This document shows, in pieces, positions 21,829-33,451 of a stretch of DNA of 64,000 nt. Position 1 is the first letter of the stretch. Every line of letters starts with the position of its first letter. Both the position numbers and the translations under genes were made by a program. The DNA comes from Holtermannia corniformis (Eukaryota > Basidiomycota > Tremellomycetes > Holtermanniales): contig BCIJ01000007.1 in the NCBI GenBank assembly GCA_001599935.1, positions 156,227-220,226 on the forward strand, given 5' to 3'. The notes beneath the pieces are model-generated. The model saw nothing but the letters and a program-made list of their open reading frames with translations. It ran no database searches and was not told the DNA's origin.

Positions 21829-24800
21829 ATGCCTTCCATCTTCTCGCGCGCAACGATAACGGGTGGATCCTCGCGCGGCAAGTCGGCGAGCGGGGACGCA
21901 GCTCGCATGCCCAGCAACGGCCCAGCAACACCCAGCAAAGATGCCGCGCACAGCCAGACGGTCGGTGCGGTCCCACGGACTCCGCGAAGTCAGAGTACTG
22001 GCACCCTCGTTGACGAGTTTGGGAACAACGTCAAGAGGGTATCCAGGGGTCATGAGAGTTCTTGGATGTGAGTTCTTGTGATGGGCGTCGCGTGTGATGG
22101 TAACTAATAGGCAGACCACCGCACGGTGGCTACTACAATGACATTGTCAGCCCCACAGGGTCACGAGACAGCTACAGATCTACGACCACGCCTCAAGCTC
22201 CCAGGTATACCTTTCATCAGACAAAGCTACCTATACTATCGTCCTCTTCTTCCGGTACATCCTTCACCTCGGCGGACACTGGTGACCGCCGCGAATACGG
22301 CTTCTTGCAAGCAAAAGGGCGAGATCTAATCCTTGGTCTGGATGTGGTCGGTAAGGTTGTACTTGACCTGGCAAAAGAGCTTGAGCGGCGATGTGAGTGA
22401 ACAGCCCTGAGATGACTGTTCTGATGCCCGGAAGGCCTCGCGACGCCCATGCTGTTCTCAAACCAAGCGCTAGACCTGAACTCGACACGGACTAGATATC
22501 TGATTGATATTTTAATGAAGTCGGTCTCGTACGTCCGAGCAGTCGCCGCACTGCATATGTAGCTGACGATCGCAGCCCACCCGACTCTCGAGCATACGAA
22601 ACGTTCCTGACAGATGTCCGTCTCGCTCGAGATCACGAGCTAGCTTGGGTACTCCGATGGACGCTGAGCAAGGTATGGCGCGTTCAGGACGGGACAGGCT
22701 CTTTAATCAACGGGCTTCTGGAGTGGGACGCCTACGAAGTTTGGCGAGCCCGAGAGCGGTGTAGGTATTAGCGACTCAACAGTCAGAGAGAAGCCGCTGA
22801 TGACAAGCAGCACTACGCTATCCCCAGTCTGCATATCAGACCTTTGAAGGACGGCTGGATCCAGCCGTTCTCCCCATCGTCAATACCCTGTTGCGCCTTC
22901 TCTCGCGCTTCGCGGCGCACTCGCATCTATCCGGCTTGACGCCACACGCGCTTGCTTCGCTCTTCGCGCCATTACTGTTTGGCCTGCCCATTTCGGCCTC
23001 ATGCAGCACAACGCACGCGCATTTCGTGCGATCCGCCGCCGCCACCGAGCACTTGCTCCTGGCGTACATCCGATCATGTCAAGGCTCGAGTGAGGGACTC
23101 GGAGTCAACGATCTGCCTTCGCGCCTCAAGGACTGGATTGCGGGCTATCCAAGCATGCTGCCGTCCGATGCTGACTTGGCAATGGGTGCACCTCGCCACG
23201 GTGCGCGCTTGTTGCGCTGCGAAAGAGCGTCGCGGACAGTACGGGCATACTCGAAGGATCTCATGATCACTGCCGAGGAGTGGGCGAAGGATGGCAAGGG
23301 ACCTTCAGACACATGGGACACAGTCATTCTAGCTCGAAGACGAGGAGAAGCATCACGGCCCCATTTCACGCAAGAGTATAGGACCAAGATGGCAACAAAT
23401 GAAGTGTTACCGCTGCCAGCGTCGTCCTTGTCCAATCTCAGCAGAGGTACGGATTCCCCACAGTCGCAGAAAAATGGTCAAGACGACGCGGCGCGCTGGG
23501 GAAGCCTCGCAGACAAGGAGTGGGGCTTGTTCGAAATGGGCGGCTTCGGTGTGAACCACGGGGCATTCAATGGTGAAGCAGACGAGTTTTCCGACAAGCT
23601 TCGATTCGATCTGACAGAGGGTGCCAAGCGGGTAAGCTGGCTGTTGCAGAAGATGGACCACTTCTGATCGTATCGACAGAGCACGGTGCAGAAGCGCTCA
23701 ACAATGAGCTGGAACGACTTTGCGGCTCCTGAAGGCGGCTTCAACCGTACCGAACCATTGCTCTCTGCCTCGCTCAACTTTGCACCACCATTGCAGACAT
23801 CCATCTCGCAATGGCCTAATGAACGACAGGAACTCCACCGCCGGTTGCAGAAATCGCACAAAGACGCTGTCAAATTCGACTACGACACGACCCCTCGATG
23901 GGGTCTGCAAGTGCCGCAGGAGCACGACATGCGGATCGACAGCAAGGGTCGCGTCTGGATCGAAGAGGCGTTTGTGGATGCTTGGGCCGATTTGATGCTG
24001 GGGTGCGGCTGGGCCGACCGAGACGAGTTGACGTTCAAGGAGGCGAATTGGGTCATTGTGAGTATGCAGCAGAATACAGTTTGGCCATGCTGAGCAATCA
24101 GATCGGCTACAAAGCCCGCCCGGCACACCCAGATCCCGATGCAATCGATCCACGCACATCGGAGCAGTACTTTATTTTCGAAGAGGTCGTCCCCAAAGAC
24201 TACCAACTCGCCATTCTCGATCCCAAGCCAAAGTCTTCCGTCACGTCGTTGTTCTCGCCACGCAAAGGCAAAAAGTCACCACCGGATCCCAAAGCCATGA
24301 AGCGGATTGGAGCAACAATGCACGACAGCGCCGAATTTGACACCGCTGTCTCGCGCAAGTCTACCAAACATCTGACATTGGCCAAGCCGGAGCGAGGATG
24401 GATCACTCCAAACGGCGCTGGTTCGCCGACGAAAGCTCTTGGCTCGGCTTCCACAGTCCGTCCAGCAACTCCACCAACGCCGCGCACGAGGACACGAAGC
24501 GCAGCTGAACACGACAATGACTCGGGCGGCGGCACATTCACCTTTTTCAGTTCCAAGAACGGCAAGGCGATGCGCAGGGTCAAGTCGGATGAAGAGACGA
24601 AAAAGACGAAAAGTCCAGCCAAGGCAAGGAAAAAGGACAAGGCTGAGGCCAAGGATGGGGAGGAGGCGGTGGACTTTGAGATGCGAGACGCAAGTGGAGC
24701 AAGCTCTGCGGGTAGTCCTGGGCCAAATGGAAAGAAGGAGGACAAGTGGATTGGTGGGTCAACGTCAATGCCCCCATTCAGCACTGACTCTAAGAAAGAC

Positions 24801-25638
24801 ATCTTGGTAGCGAGCGGGGCGCGCCGCATGGACTCTCAGGATATGCCAGCGCCAGCACCGGTGCGCTCATTTCAGCCGCGAGGGAAAAGGGGTCTGCCGG
24901 TGTCACCGCATCCCCCGTCCTCTCCGGCGCCACCAGAGGACGACTTTGAGCCGGTCCGGCCACCCCTCAGTCGTGACGTCTCCGGCGAGGAGTTTCCATC
25001 AAGACACAAGTTTCCAACGCAGGAACCTGGACCCGCGATTCACGTCCGCACGCCAACCGCTGGTAACGAGATCACCGGGTTCACACCCGCGCACCGCCAA
25101 AGTTCATCGGTGGACAGTTCGGTCGATTCTTCGCTGCTCGATCCGCGCGATACGGATGGTGGTGAGAGTCGCTATTCGAGAGCCGCGAGCGACGCCTCGT
25201 CTTTCGCCGGCAACCCCGACGCGCTCACTCCGGCTGGATCGCCCAGACCACGGGACACCATCCACAATGTCATTGACCAGTATGACTACCGTCAGAGTTA
25301 TCAGAGCTCGTACTCTCAAGACGACTACGATGAGTCGACTGGCACTCGAACGCCTGAGCTGCACGACTTTCCACGGGAGAAAGTTGTCAGCTCCATTGGC
25401 AATGATACGTCGTCAAAGCCGGTCACGACAGCTGCCGACTTGGACGCTGCTCGAGAACCAAGCCCGCAGCGCTACGTTCACGGCGCGCCCTTGCAGTTTG
25501 GTGAGTCCACAAGTTTGGACCCGTGCGATACAAAGCTGATCGTACTCAGTCGGAGAGGAGCCGGAGATGGAAGAAGAAGAGGATCGACGACTACGGGAGG
25601 AAGAGTACGCACGGCGATTGGCCGGAGTGCGAGCTTGA
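21829..25638 (+). CDS. Msb1/Mug8-domain cell-polarity protein
   Basis: Protein with the fungal Msb1/Mug8 domain (Pfam DUF1708), a RhoGAP-like fold. Yeast Msb1 acts with Cdc42/Rho1 and Boi/Bem proteins in bud growth and wall synthesis. After a Ser-rich leader the domain is visible: GRDLILGLDVVGKVVLDLAK, LFSNQALDLNSTRTRYLID, LAWVLRWTLSKVWR, LLEWDAYEVWRARER and HLSGLTPHALASLFAPLLFG. The C-terminal half is disordered and Pro/Ser/Lys-rich, with phosphosite-like SP/TP sites. The last short exon starts after a donor at GTGAGTCCAC and ends EEEYARRLAGVRA at 25638; without that intron the frame would run on to 25670. About eight short introns. Partners are inferred from yeast. Confidence 0.84.
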
Positions 25639-25980
25639 CCTGGCCTCGAATCGTAACATCTGTACTCTGAGTTGAGCTTGCTCGGTGATTATTGTTGGCA
25701 TGCTACCGATTGCATACACGCGCTTGTACGGTGTGGCGGATGGAGATAACGATTACGATTGGGGAAGACGCGAGCAGGAGGGCTACTTTGGCATTGAACG
25801 CGTGATGACCTTGCTAGCCTGAAGCTGAGGCTTGAGGGCGAGCAAGAGTTCGTGCTCAACATGTGAAACAGCTGGATCACGTGATCGCCGATCCATGTTG
25901 AACGGCTATCTACCTTTGCCTTACGAACACGCTCTACATTGACAATCTTGGACACGCTTTCCTGCTTCTTGCCCAGCGGA
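25639..25980. other. Intergenic gap
   Basis: This 342-bp gap separates two plus-strand genes. No coding or structured feature is visible. Confidence 0.45.
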
Positions 25981-28477
25981 ATGGGGCACGCCGTTGCTGG
26001 CACTTTGACTCAAGCGGCGCTGTCCCCTCTACGATGCGGACCGCCACCTCGCAAACGACTTCGCCGGACGAAATCGCAAGCAGCTCAGCAAATCCATCTT
26101 GACATTGCTCGAATCACCCGGCTTCTGCGACCGTACATTTCAGGCCTAGAGAACTTGATCGACCTTCTCGAGGACGAAGACGAGGACGAGGCGACTCGAG
26201 GTGCTCTCACAACCACCACAGACTCACCCGTATTCAAGCACGGTCGCAGTTTGGCAAACAAGGCCAACTTGAAGACGTATGGCAAGGGCAAGGGGAAATC
26301 ACCCGAACGGCGGTCATTTGAGGCCAAGCCATGGCTCCTGACGCCTGGACGAGACCCAAGTCGTCGGCATTCGCTCGCACTGCAGCCCGGCGCGTCCACA
26401 CCACGCTTTACTTCAAGCGTCTGGCACGACGATTACTTGCAGCGTTCGTGTAGCAAAGAAGTCTCTGAACGATGTGGTACGATCGTCAGGGCGTATGTCA
26501 ACATCCTGCGCGCGTGCGGATTGCGGACGAAGCGAGAGGCCGACCTTGAGCGACAGAGCGAACTGGGGACGCCAAGCGGCGCGCCCAGTCTTGCCCAACT
26601 GTGTACGCGAGTCATCGCAAACGCCATGGAAGATTGGGTCGAAGACCAAGTCGAGATCGATGAGTCCGAGCCTCTGGCCAAAGAGAGTGAGGCGCTGCTG
26701 GCAGCGAGGGAAAAGTGCTATGAGCAATTGCCCGAGCATTTCCGAGTGTGAGTAGTCCAATGGTTCAGCACGTAGAGATGACTGACTTTCACAGCTTCGC
26801 GTTGCCGTACCACGCCTCTGCGATGCTCGATTTACTACCAGACCACCCGGTCAAGTGTCACCTGGCGCACCTACTCATCAAGCAGTGCCAATCGTTCGAC
26901 AGTATTCCACACGTTCGTTTCTGCAGTAACAATAAACCACCGATTGCTGATCGGTCGTTCAGGCTCTCGAACTTGTGGCACATGTCGTCCCGCAGCCCAG
27001 CCTGCTTGATGCGCCATTCTTCCAGGGCCCAAGCTCGGATAGCCTTGGGTTCGACGCCACCCTACTATCCAGTGTGTCCCGAAATTTGTGTCAACACTTG
27101 GCGACACTCGACCCAGCCGAATGCTTTGCGCCAGCGACACAGGCATACTTTGACTATGTCGACCTGACCGGACCAACGCGGGCCCGGATGCTCGTACACA
27201 TTATTGATTGCATCTGCTTGCTGGCAGAGACCGGCGAAGACAAGACGGAGATGTGGAACCTCGCGACGCAGTGGATGTGGGCATTGTTCGCGAATATGAG
27301 CACGCTCGCCGGCGTACGAGACGTCGAGACAATTCTATGGCCTACCATCCGCCAGCGCCTCCTCCTGAATACCGACGACTCGGCGACCAAACTCAACACT
27401 ATACTCCTCACCCTTGCTGTCGGCCTCATCCACCCGTCCGCAACCTCATACCTCGTCGAACCCCTCTCCGCTCCAACACTCCGCCACCTACTTCTTGACG
27501 TCCAATGCTTTCGCCTGCCGCTCGGCCGCCTCCAAGTCGTCGCGAGCTGCATAGAGGAGCTCGACTTTCCTCAATTGCAAGTGCTCGTGTACGCGGCACA
27601 CTTTGCAAAGAGGTTCACGTCACACTCGCCCGAGCGCAGTGCCGAGTACTCGCGGCTGAGTGAACGGCTTGCCGACGCTGAGCTACGGTGCGCAGCCGCT
27701 TCGAACGGAGAGTGGGAATGGAGTCCGGAAATGGACTGCTGGGTGCGTGCGTCGCCGCCGAAAGCGCCCGCTGTCGCAGGCAGAAAAGTTGCGGTACCGA
27801 CGGCGAAAGCGAGCGCGCGGCCGATGATCGTAACGACCGGTGCGACGACGGTGACGGTGATGGCGAAGTCTAAAGCGGACAAACCGGCAAAGCGACCTCT
27901 GCCATTGCCCCGCTGCATCAAATCACAGGCCGAGGTGATCGTTGTTGACGATACGACCGACGACGACGAGTCTGAGAGTGCAGACGCATCGGACCGCTCT
28001 GCGTCTGACACGGCGTCGAACTGGTCGGCTTCCTCGCCTACACGCCTCACGTGCGAATCGACGCAAGACTCGATCCTGCTTGTCACCCCGAGTGTCAGCC
28101 CCGAGCCGGAGCGCAATGCTCTCCGCGCGTGCTTACCGACCAAGGCTCCGACTCGAGTGCAGCAGAGGCGTTCCATGAGCTCGTGTTCGTATTCCCCCCC
28201 ACGCCAACTGCGCGAATCGCCGGTCAAGCTTGGCGCCAGGCGCAGCCTTCCGGTCGCAAAGTCCACCACTCGCATCTCCCAAAGCGCTCCAGCAGGCCGT
28301 CGAACTACTCTTCCAGCCCGCATAACCAAGCCGATCAAACGCCCTGCACCAATTGATGATCCAGACTCGGAGATTGATGAACTGGACGTGATCGGATCTG
28401 GTCTTGACGACCAACCCTACGCGGTCCCACTACCTGTCGTGACTAGGAGCAGTACGAGCTGGTGGTACCCTTCTTGA
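25981..28477 (+). CDS. Unrecognised protein with helical core and disordered basic tail
   Basis: No family recognised. From the ATG at 25981 it opens with a basic stretch (PPPRKRLRRTKSQ) that could be a nuclear signal. A mostly helical region of about 500 residues follows, with Leu-rich amphipathic segments (for example PYHASAMLDLLPDHPVKCHL, MWNLATQWMWALFANMSTL), suggestive of a repeat-type helical fold. The segment EWEWSPEMDCWVR follows. The tail is Ser/Thr/Pro/Arg-rich with an acidic patch (VVDDTTDDDESES), also consistent with a nuclear protein. Two short introns lie near 26750-26795 and 26915-26962. The large final exon (from about 26963) has no internal stop for 500 codons, so the gene is certainly real. 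Confidence 0.75.
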
Positions 28478-28739
28478 TTGTCATTCTTGCATCGGATTCT
28501 TGCATGCTATTGTAACCTGATGCATCTGTTGTAGCTCTCCCACCTGCCATACGCCACAGAGTCCAGTAAAACCTCCCGACAAATCTCGCCAGAAATGTTG
28601 ATGCTGAATCGTTTGTCGCTTTGCAAGACGGTAAACTCAAGGCAGCGGCAGGACATAGTCGATGCTAGCAGCGGCATTGAGGAGTGCAACAACACGTCTA
28701 TACGCTCTCGAGTCCCTCCAACTCGGCACAACACTCATC

Positions 28740-30490
28740 ATGCCCATCTCCCGACCTACATCTCGCGAACGATCGCCGTCACCCGCCGCCAAGCGGGTCA
28801 AGCTCAGTACCGACGCCACTGCGGCGTCCAAAGTACCGACAACCGAGTCTGTAGCTGATCCAAGCTGTTCCGCCGAAGCGTCTAGTTCTCAGATCACCGG
28901 CAAGACGGAAGCTGAGCAAGTGGAGGAGATCATGTCGTTGCCGTTCGAGTCTGAGAAGACGTATGAGCGAGAGGTGGTATATGGCGAGAAGCTTGTGCTG
29001 GCACCTATGGTGCGGACTGGAAGCTGTACGTATGCTCGAGCATCCATTGTTAAACGGCTGACGTCGAGATGAACAGTGCCGACTGTATGTTTTCCTAGAC
29101 TACTGGCCGCGTGTTGATACGGTGGCTTGTAGAGACTGCTTTCGCTCTACTATGGCGCAGGGCTGGTATGGTCGCCCGAGGTAGTGGACAAAGCCATCAT
29201 TGGTGCTGATCGTACCGTCGATCGTGAGTCGTCGTCGGCGTCCCGGACGGATCCAACCTGACCACTTTTCATCAGCCAAGACGGGTGTGATTTCATACAC
29301 CAAGAACGGGGGCAAAGCCATCTTTTCATGCCATCCCGTTGAGAAGCCCTACCGTGCGTTGCTAGGACGCACGCAAATGTGCAGCCGGGCTGATTATCCG
29401 ACAGTGATCTTCCAGATTGGCTCGTCGGATCCGGAACTCGCTGTTAAAGCTGCGCAGACTGTGCAACAGGATGTCGCGGGCATGTGCGCTGAGCTGTGGT
29501 GATGGAGCGTATGCTGACAAGTGACAGTGATTTGAATTGCGGATGCCCTAAACCCTTTTCGTGAGTCTTAGCTTGGCGTCCTCCGAGCACGACAGCTGAC
29601 AACTGGACGATCAGTACACATTCTGGCATGGGTGCAGCTCTGCTTTCCACACCCAACATTCTACTTTCCATCCTTCGCAACCTACTCGAACACATTGCCC
29701 TCCCGATTTCTTGCAAGATCCGAATGCTGCCTACACAACCCTCGACCCTCGTCTTGGCAGCCAACATTCTCCGTACTGGCATCCGGAACCTGACGGTGCA
29801 CTGTCGGACGCGTGACATGCGATCGGGCGAGCGTGCAATGTGGGAACGCTTGGGCGACATTGTCAAGCTCGGTCGGCGGCGAGGGGTCGAAGTGACTTGT
29901 AACGGGGATGGTGAGGGCTGGGCGAACTGGGAGAGGATTCGCGAAGAGACGGGTGAGCACGCAGCGAACGGGAGTGATGGCGGCGGGTCACTGACGCCAT
30001 GCCAGGCGCGACGTCGGTCATGATTGCCCGCGCGGCCGAGCGCAATCCGTCAATCTTCTTGCCGACTGGGCCCGTCGGTACCGTCGAGGAGATCCTTCCG
30101 CTCTTTGTCCCACTTGCGCGATACACTGAGAATGCGTGGGGCAACACCAAGTTCCTGCTAAACCAATTCAAGCCGTCGGCCGCGCCCGTTTCGTACCTGC
30201 GCAAGCAGCGAAAGACGGAGATCGTGCAGGGGCTCAGTCGGGCAAAGTGTTTGGAGGACGTGTGTGCGGTTCTCGGAATGGAGGACAAGGAGGGAGAAGG
30301 CGAGCGCGTGTTCAAGCTGATTGAGGAGCGGATCTTGGCGCGCAGAGATGGGAAGGGCACGGTGTGGGAGGCGAGGGAGAAGGCGGAGGAAGAGGGCACG
30401 GTGGTGGATGAGCCAGTGGGGGAAGAGCAGCGGGCAGCAGAGACGGATGGGTTCGAGGTTGGCGTGGGGCCAACTGCTGGTGCCACTTGA
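28740..30490 (+). CDS. DUS2: tRNA-dihydrouridine(20) synthase Dus2
   Basis: FMN-dependent enzyme that reduces uridine 20 in the D-loop of cytoplasmic tRNAs. Visible motifs are KLVLAPMVRTGSLPTRLLSL (start of the TIM barrel), PVEKPYRALLGRTQMCSRAD and the catalytic-cysteine segment IDLNCGCPKPFSTHSGMGAA, split by introns. NLTVHCRTRDMRSGERA and TSVMIARAAERNPSIF (phosphate-binding loop) follow, then the helical domain VSYLRKQRKTEIVQGLSRAK. The C-terminal acidic tail is poorly conserved. An in-frame ATG at 28662 would add 26 residues; I prefer 28740 because the extension looks non-conserved. About six short introns. Confidence 0.92.
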
Positions 30491-30603
30491 TATGGTAAAG
30501 CACATGAAACGATTGCATGACGTCATGGCGATCACTCTCAGTTCAACCTGCGCTCGTCCATAGCAACCGTCGTCGAGGCCACTCGCACCGACAACAGCAC
30601 CCA

Positions 30604-33319
30604 TGACTTTCGGGACAACTTCAGTAGCGACGGCGATGACTCCCACAGTGTTTGCTACCTTGTTCAAGCACTTTCTGACACGGCGCAAAAAGCACGGCGA
30701 GCCAGAGGCCGAGCTGAGCTATGATGAGGGGCTACAGGTCGGTCCCTGCCATCGAGTTCAAAGACTTCACTGACGGGATGCAGATTGTCAAGCGCTTCTT
30801 AGACTTTGCATCCGGTCACCGGATTGAAGAAGTCCAGGCGTTCACGGCCATGCACGTCCCTCATCCCAGTACGCGCCCGTCCTGGCTCAGTATGGACTGC
30901 AGCAGCTGATGGTCTGCTTAGCATGGGTGCGCAAGATTGTGGTGCAGATACCAGAGGATACGATTCAAGATGCGGCGTTGATCCTGGCGCGGCACCTGGA
31001 TTCGTTTGGCGCGGATGAACGAGGCGCTGGGCTTAGATTGGTCGGCGGGGACAAGTGGTGGCGTGTCAGAGGCAAGGAGCTAGAGGGCGAGTGGATCGAG
31101 GTGCGTCAGTTTGATCCAGATGAAACTGTCATCTGATGGAACAGATGCAACGCGACTATGTGCGCCGAATGAAGACCAAGGTCAAGGAGCAGGCTAGCGA
31201 GAAAGCAGGCCTGCACGTCTCAAGTTCAGGCCACCATGTCAAGATCCCACATGTGCACCGTGCAGGTCACCGTGAACCGGTGATAGAAGATCAAGAGCAG
31301 CCCGAAAGGGTCATCCTCTACATTCACGGTATGTTCTCGGCGCCAGGCAAGCTGTGCCTCGAGTGACCGCTCCAGGTGGCGCATACTTCTTCTCGAGCCT
31401 CGATACACATCGCTACCAGATTCAGAGGCATGCGCGCAAGCTTGGGGGTCGCGCTTTTGCACCCGCGTACCGCCTGGCGCCGCAGTACCCTTTTGTGAGC
31501 CGCGCGGAAGCACTCGAGTCGAACACTGACTGTCAACAGCCTTGCGGTCTTCTCGATGCTCTTGCATCCTATCTATACCTCATCTCGCCACCCGAGTCAG
31601 CCGCTCATGCGGCCATCCCCGCAACGTCCATTATCCTCGCGGGCGACTCGGCCGGCGCCGGCATGGTGCTGTCTTTGCTCGTCCTGATCCGCGAGATGAA
31701 GTTGCCGATGCCGGCCGGCGCAAACTTGATCAGCCCCTGGGTCGATCTCACGCACTCGATGCCAAGTATCATGGCGGACGACAAAGGGGACTACATCCCT
31801 TCATCTGGGTACGTGGTAGAGGTCCCGGCTTGGGTGGACTGACGGTGTTCCAGGTTCCACTACAAGCCAAGCTTGGTGTGGCCACCGCTCCGAGGGCACG
31901 GCATCGACGTCGAGATGGCAGATGGGGGCGTGAAAAGGCTCGATGATCAGATACAGATGTATTGGTGGGTCCCGCCTCTTTCTTCAAACAGTGTGGATTG
32001 TTGACGTTCATGACGCCAAGTTCGAACGATCAGTTGACGCATCCATCCGTGTCGCCGATCAATCAGGGCTCTCTGGGAGGTCTTTGTCCCCTCATGATTG
32101 TACGCAAAGTAGAACTCTGTGTGCTCCCCGCTGACTTGTACAGATCGGAGGAGGTTCAGAGTTGCTGCGCGACGAGGTCCGTCTATCTACGCTCGACAGG
32201 CTCGAGGCGCTGAGTCCGTTAGATCATCTACATTGCACACAAAGCGGCCAACCCTGCCTCGCATCCGCCATCCGAAACCATCCTCTCCCAGTATCCCTCG
32301 CAGAGGGCGCAAATCGAAAAGTACAAGCCGACCAAAGTACATCTGCAGATCTACGATGGGTGCGCGCATGTGACGCCAACGCTGAGCTTTACCAAGCCGG
32401 CAAAGTACATGTATCGCGCAGCGGCAAAGTGCGTTTGACTGTATGTAGGGTGGAAGACGGTGTACTGACAATCGACAGCTTCAATATCTGGGCTTTGACT
32501 GCTGCTGAGAAAGCACTGGCACGCCACGGTGAGAAACGTCATGAGGTGCGGCATCCCAGGCGCAGCGCTACGGCCGATTCGAGTGCGACGGAGACTAGCG
32601 CTTCCAGCACCGCCGCATCCTCGCTCGACCTCTCCAAGCCAATCATCGACCCAACGGCGGCCGAGCAAGCCAACGAGGAACAACTAGACAACGACGATAT
32701 CGCATCCGAGATTTCGTCCGAGTCCGAATCCGAACATGAGCTCGACCCCGCTCAACTCGTCAGTGTGCGCGGCGTCGAGCCCCCATTCGGCCACGGCCAC
32801 ATTACTCGCGAGCGCGTATCGACCAAAGGTCGGATCAGGGCGTTCGAGCCCGATTCTGAGATTGCTGCGCTCCAGGTTCCACTCGAGCGCATCGGCACCG
32901 TGCATGGCGACGGCGCCATCATCAAATGGCTAGCGGTGCGCGCCAAGTACGACGACAAGTATTCGAGCGAGATGAACAAGATCCAGGCGACCAAGGACAA
33001 GGACCGGGCTCTGGCGCAAGCGCATGGCTTCTTGACGCGGGACCTGCATACTGAGGATCCACCGCTGTGCGCGTTGGCGGGCTGGTATGACCAAAAGCTG
33101 GCGCGCGAGGTTGGCAAGAGCGTCGATGAGACGAGCTCGAAGACTTCGGGCGCGATGGCGTTGTGGATGAAGATGAGCACCAAGGTTGGTCCAGGTCCAG
33201 AGGCTTTGGTTGTTCCTGACGATACCAGGCCGACGCCGAGCAAGCAAGCACAGGCAAGCTTGACGGAATCGAGGCGCAGGCGCAGGAGAAAGCACTACGA
33301 AACGAGGAGACGGATGTAA
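30604..33319 (+). CDS. Alpha/beta hydrolase of the hormone-sensitive-lipase type
   Basis: Esterase of the HSL/steryl-acetyl-hydrolase group. The catalytic core has the oxyanion motif [14 protein letters not shown] (split by an intron), YRLAPQYPF, the nucleophile motif [20 protein letters not shown] and a late [11 protein letters not shown] holding the likely Asp and His. A hydrophilic N-terminal region of about 200 residues precedes the core. A C-terminal extension of over 200 residues contains an acidic segment ([14 protein letters not shown]), [19 protein letters not shown] and a strongly basic end ([17 protein letters not shown]). Ten or more exons; the final one starts near 32480. Sterol-ester or lipid deacetylation is possible, but the substrate is not shown by sequence. 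Confidence 0.82.
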
Positions 33320-33451
33320 AGGCGACGAGCTCGCACTGAGCAGCACGTCGTGTAGACTACCTTAGACTGTAGCCTGGACAAGCTATAATGACTCATGCAT
33401 TCACTTGCTACTGCACATCGCAATGATGTCGCCTCTTTCGCACGGCGCCCT

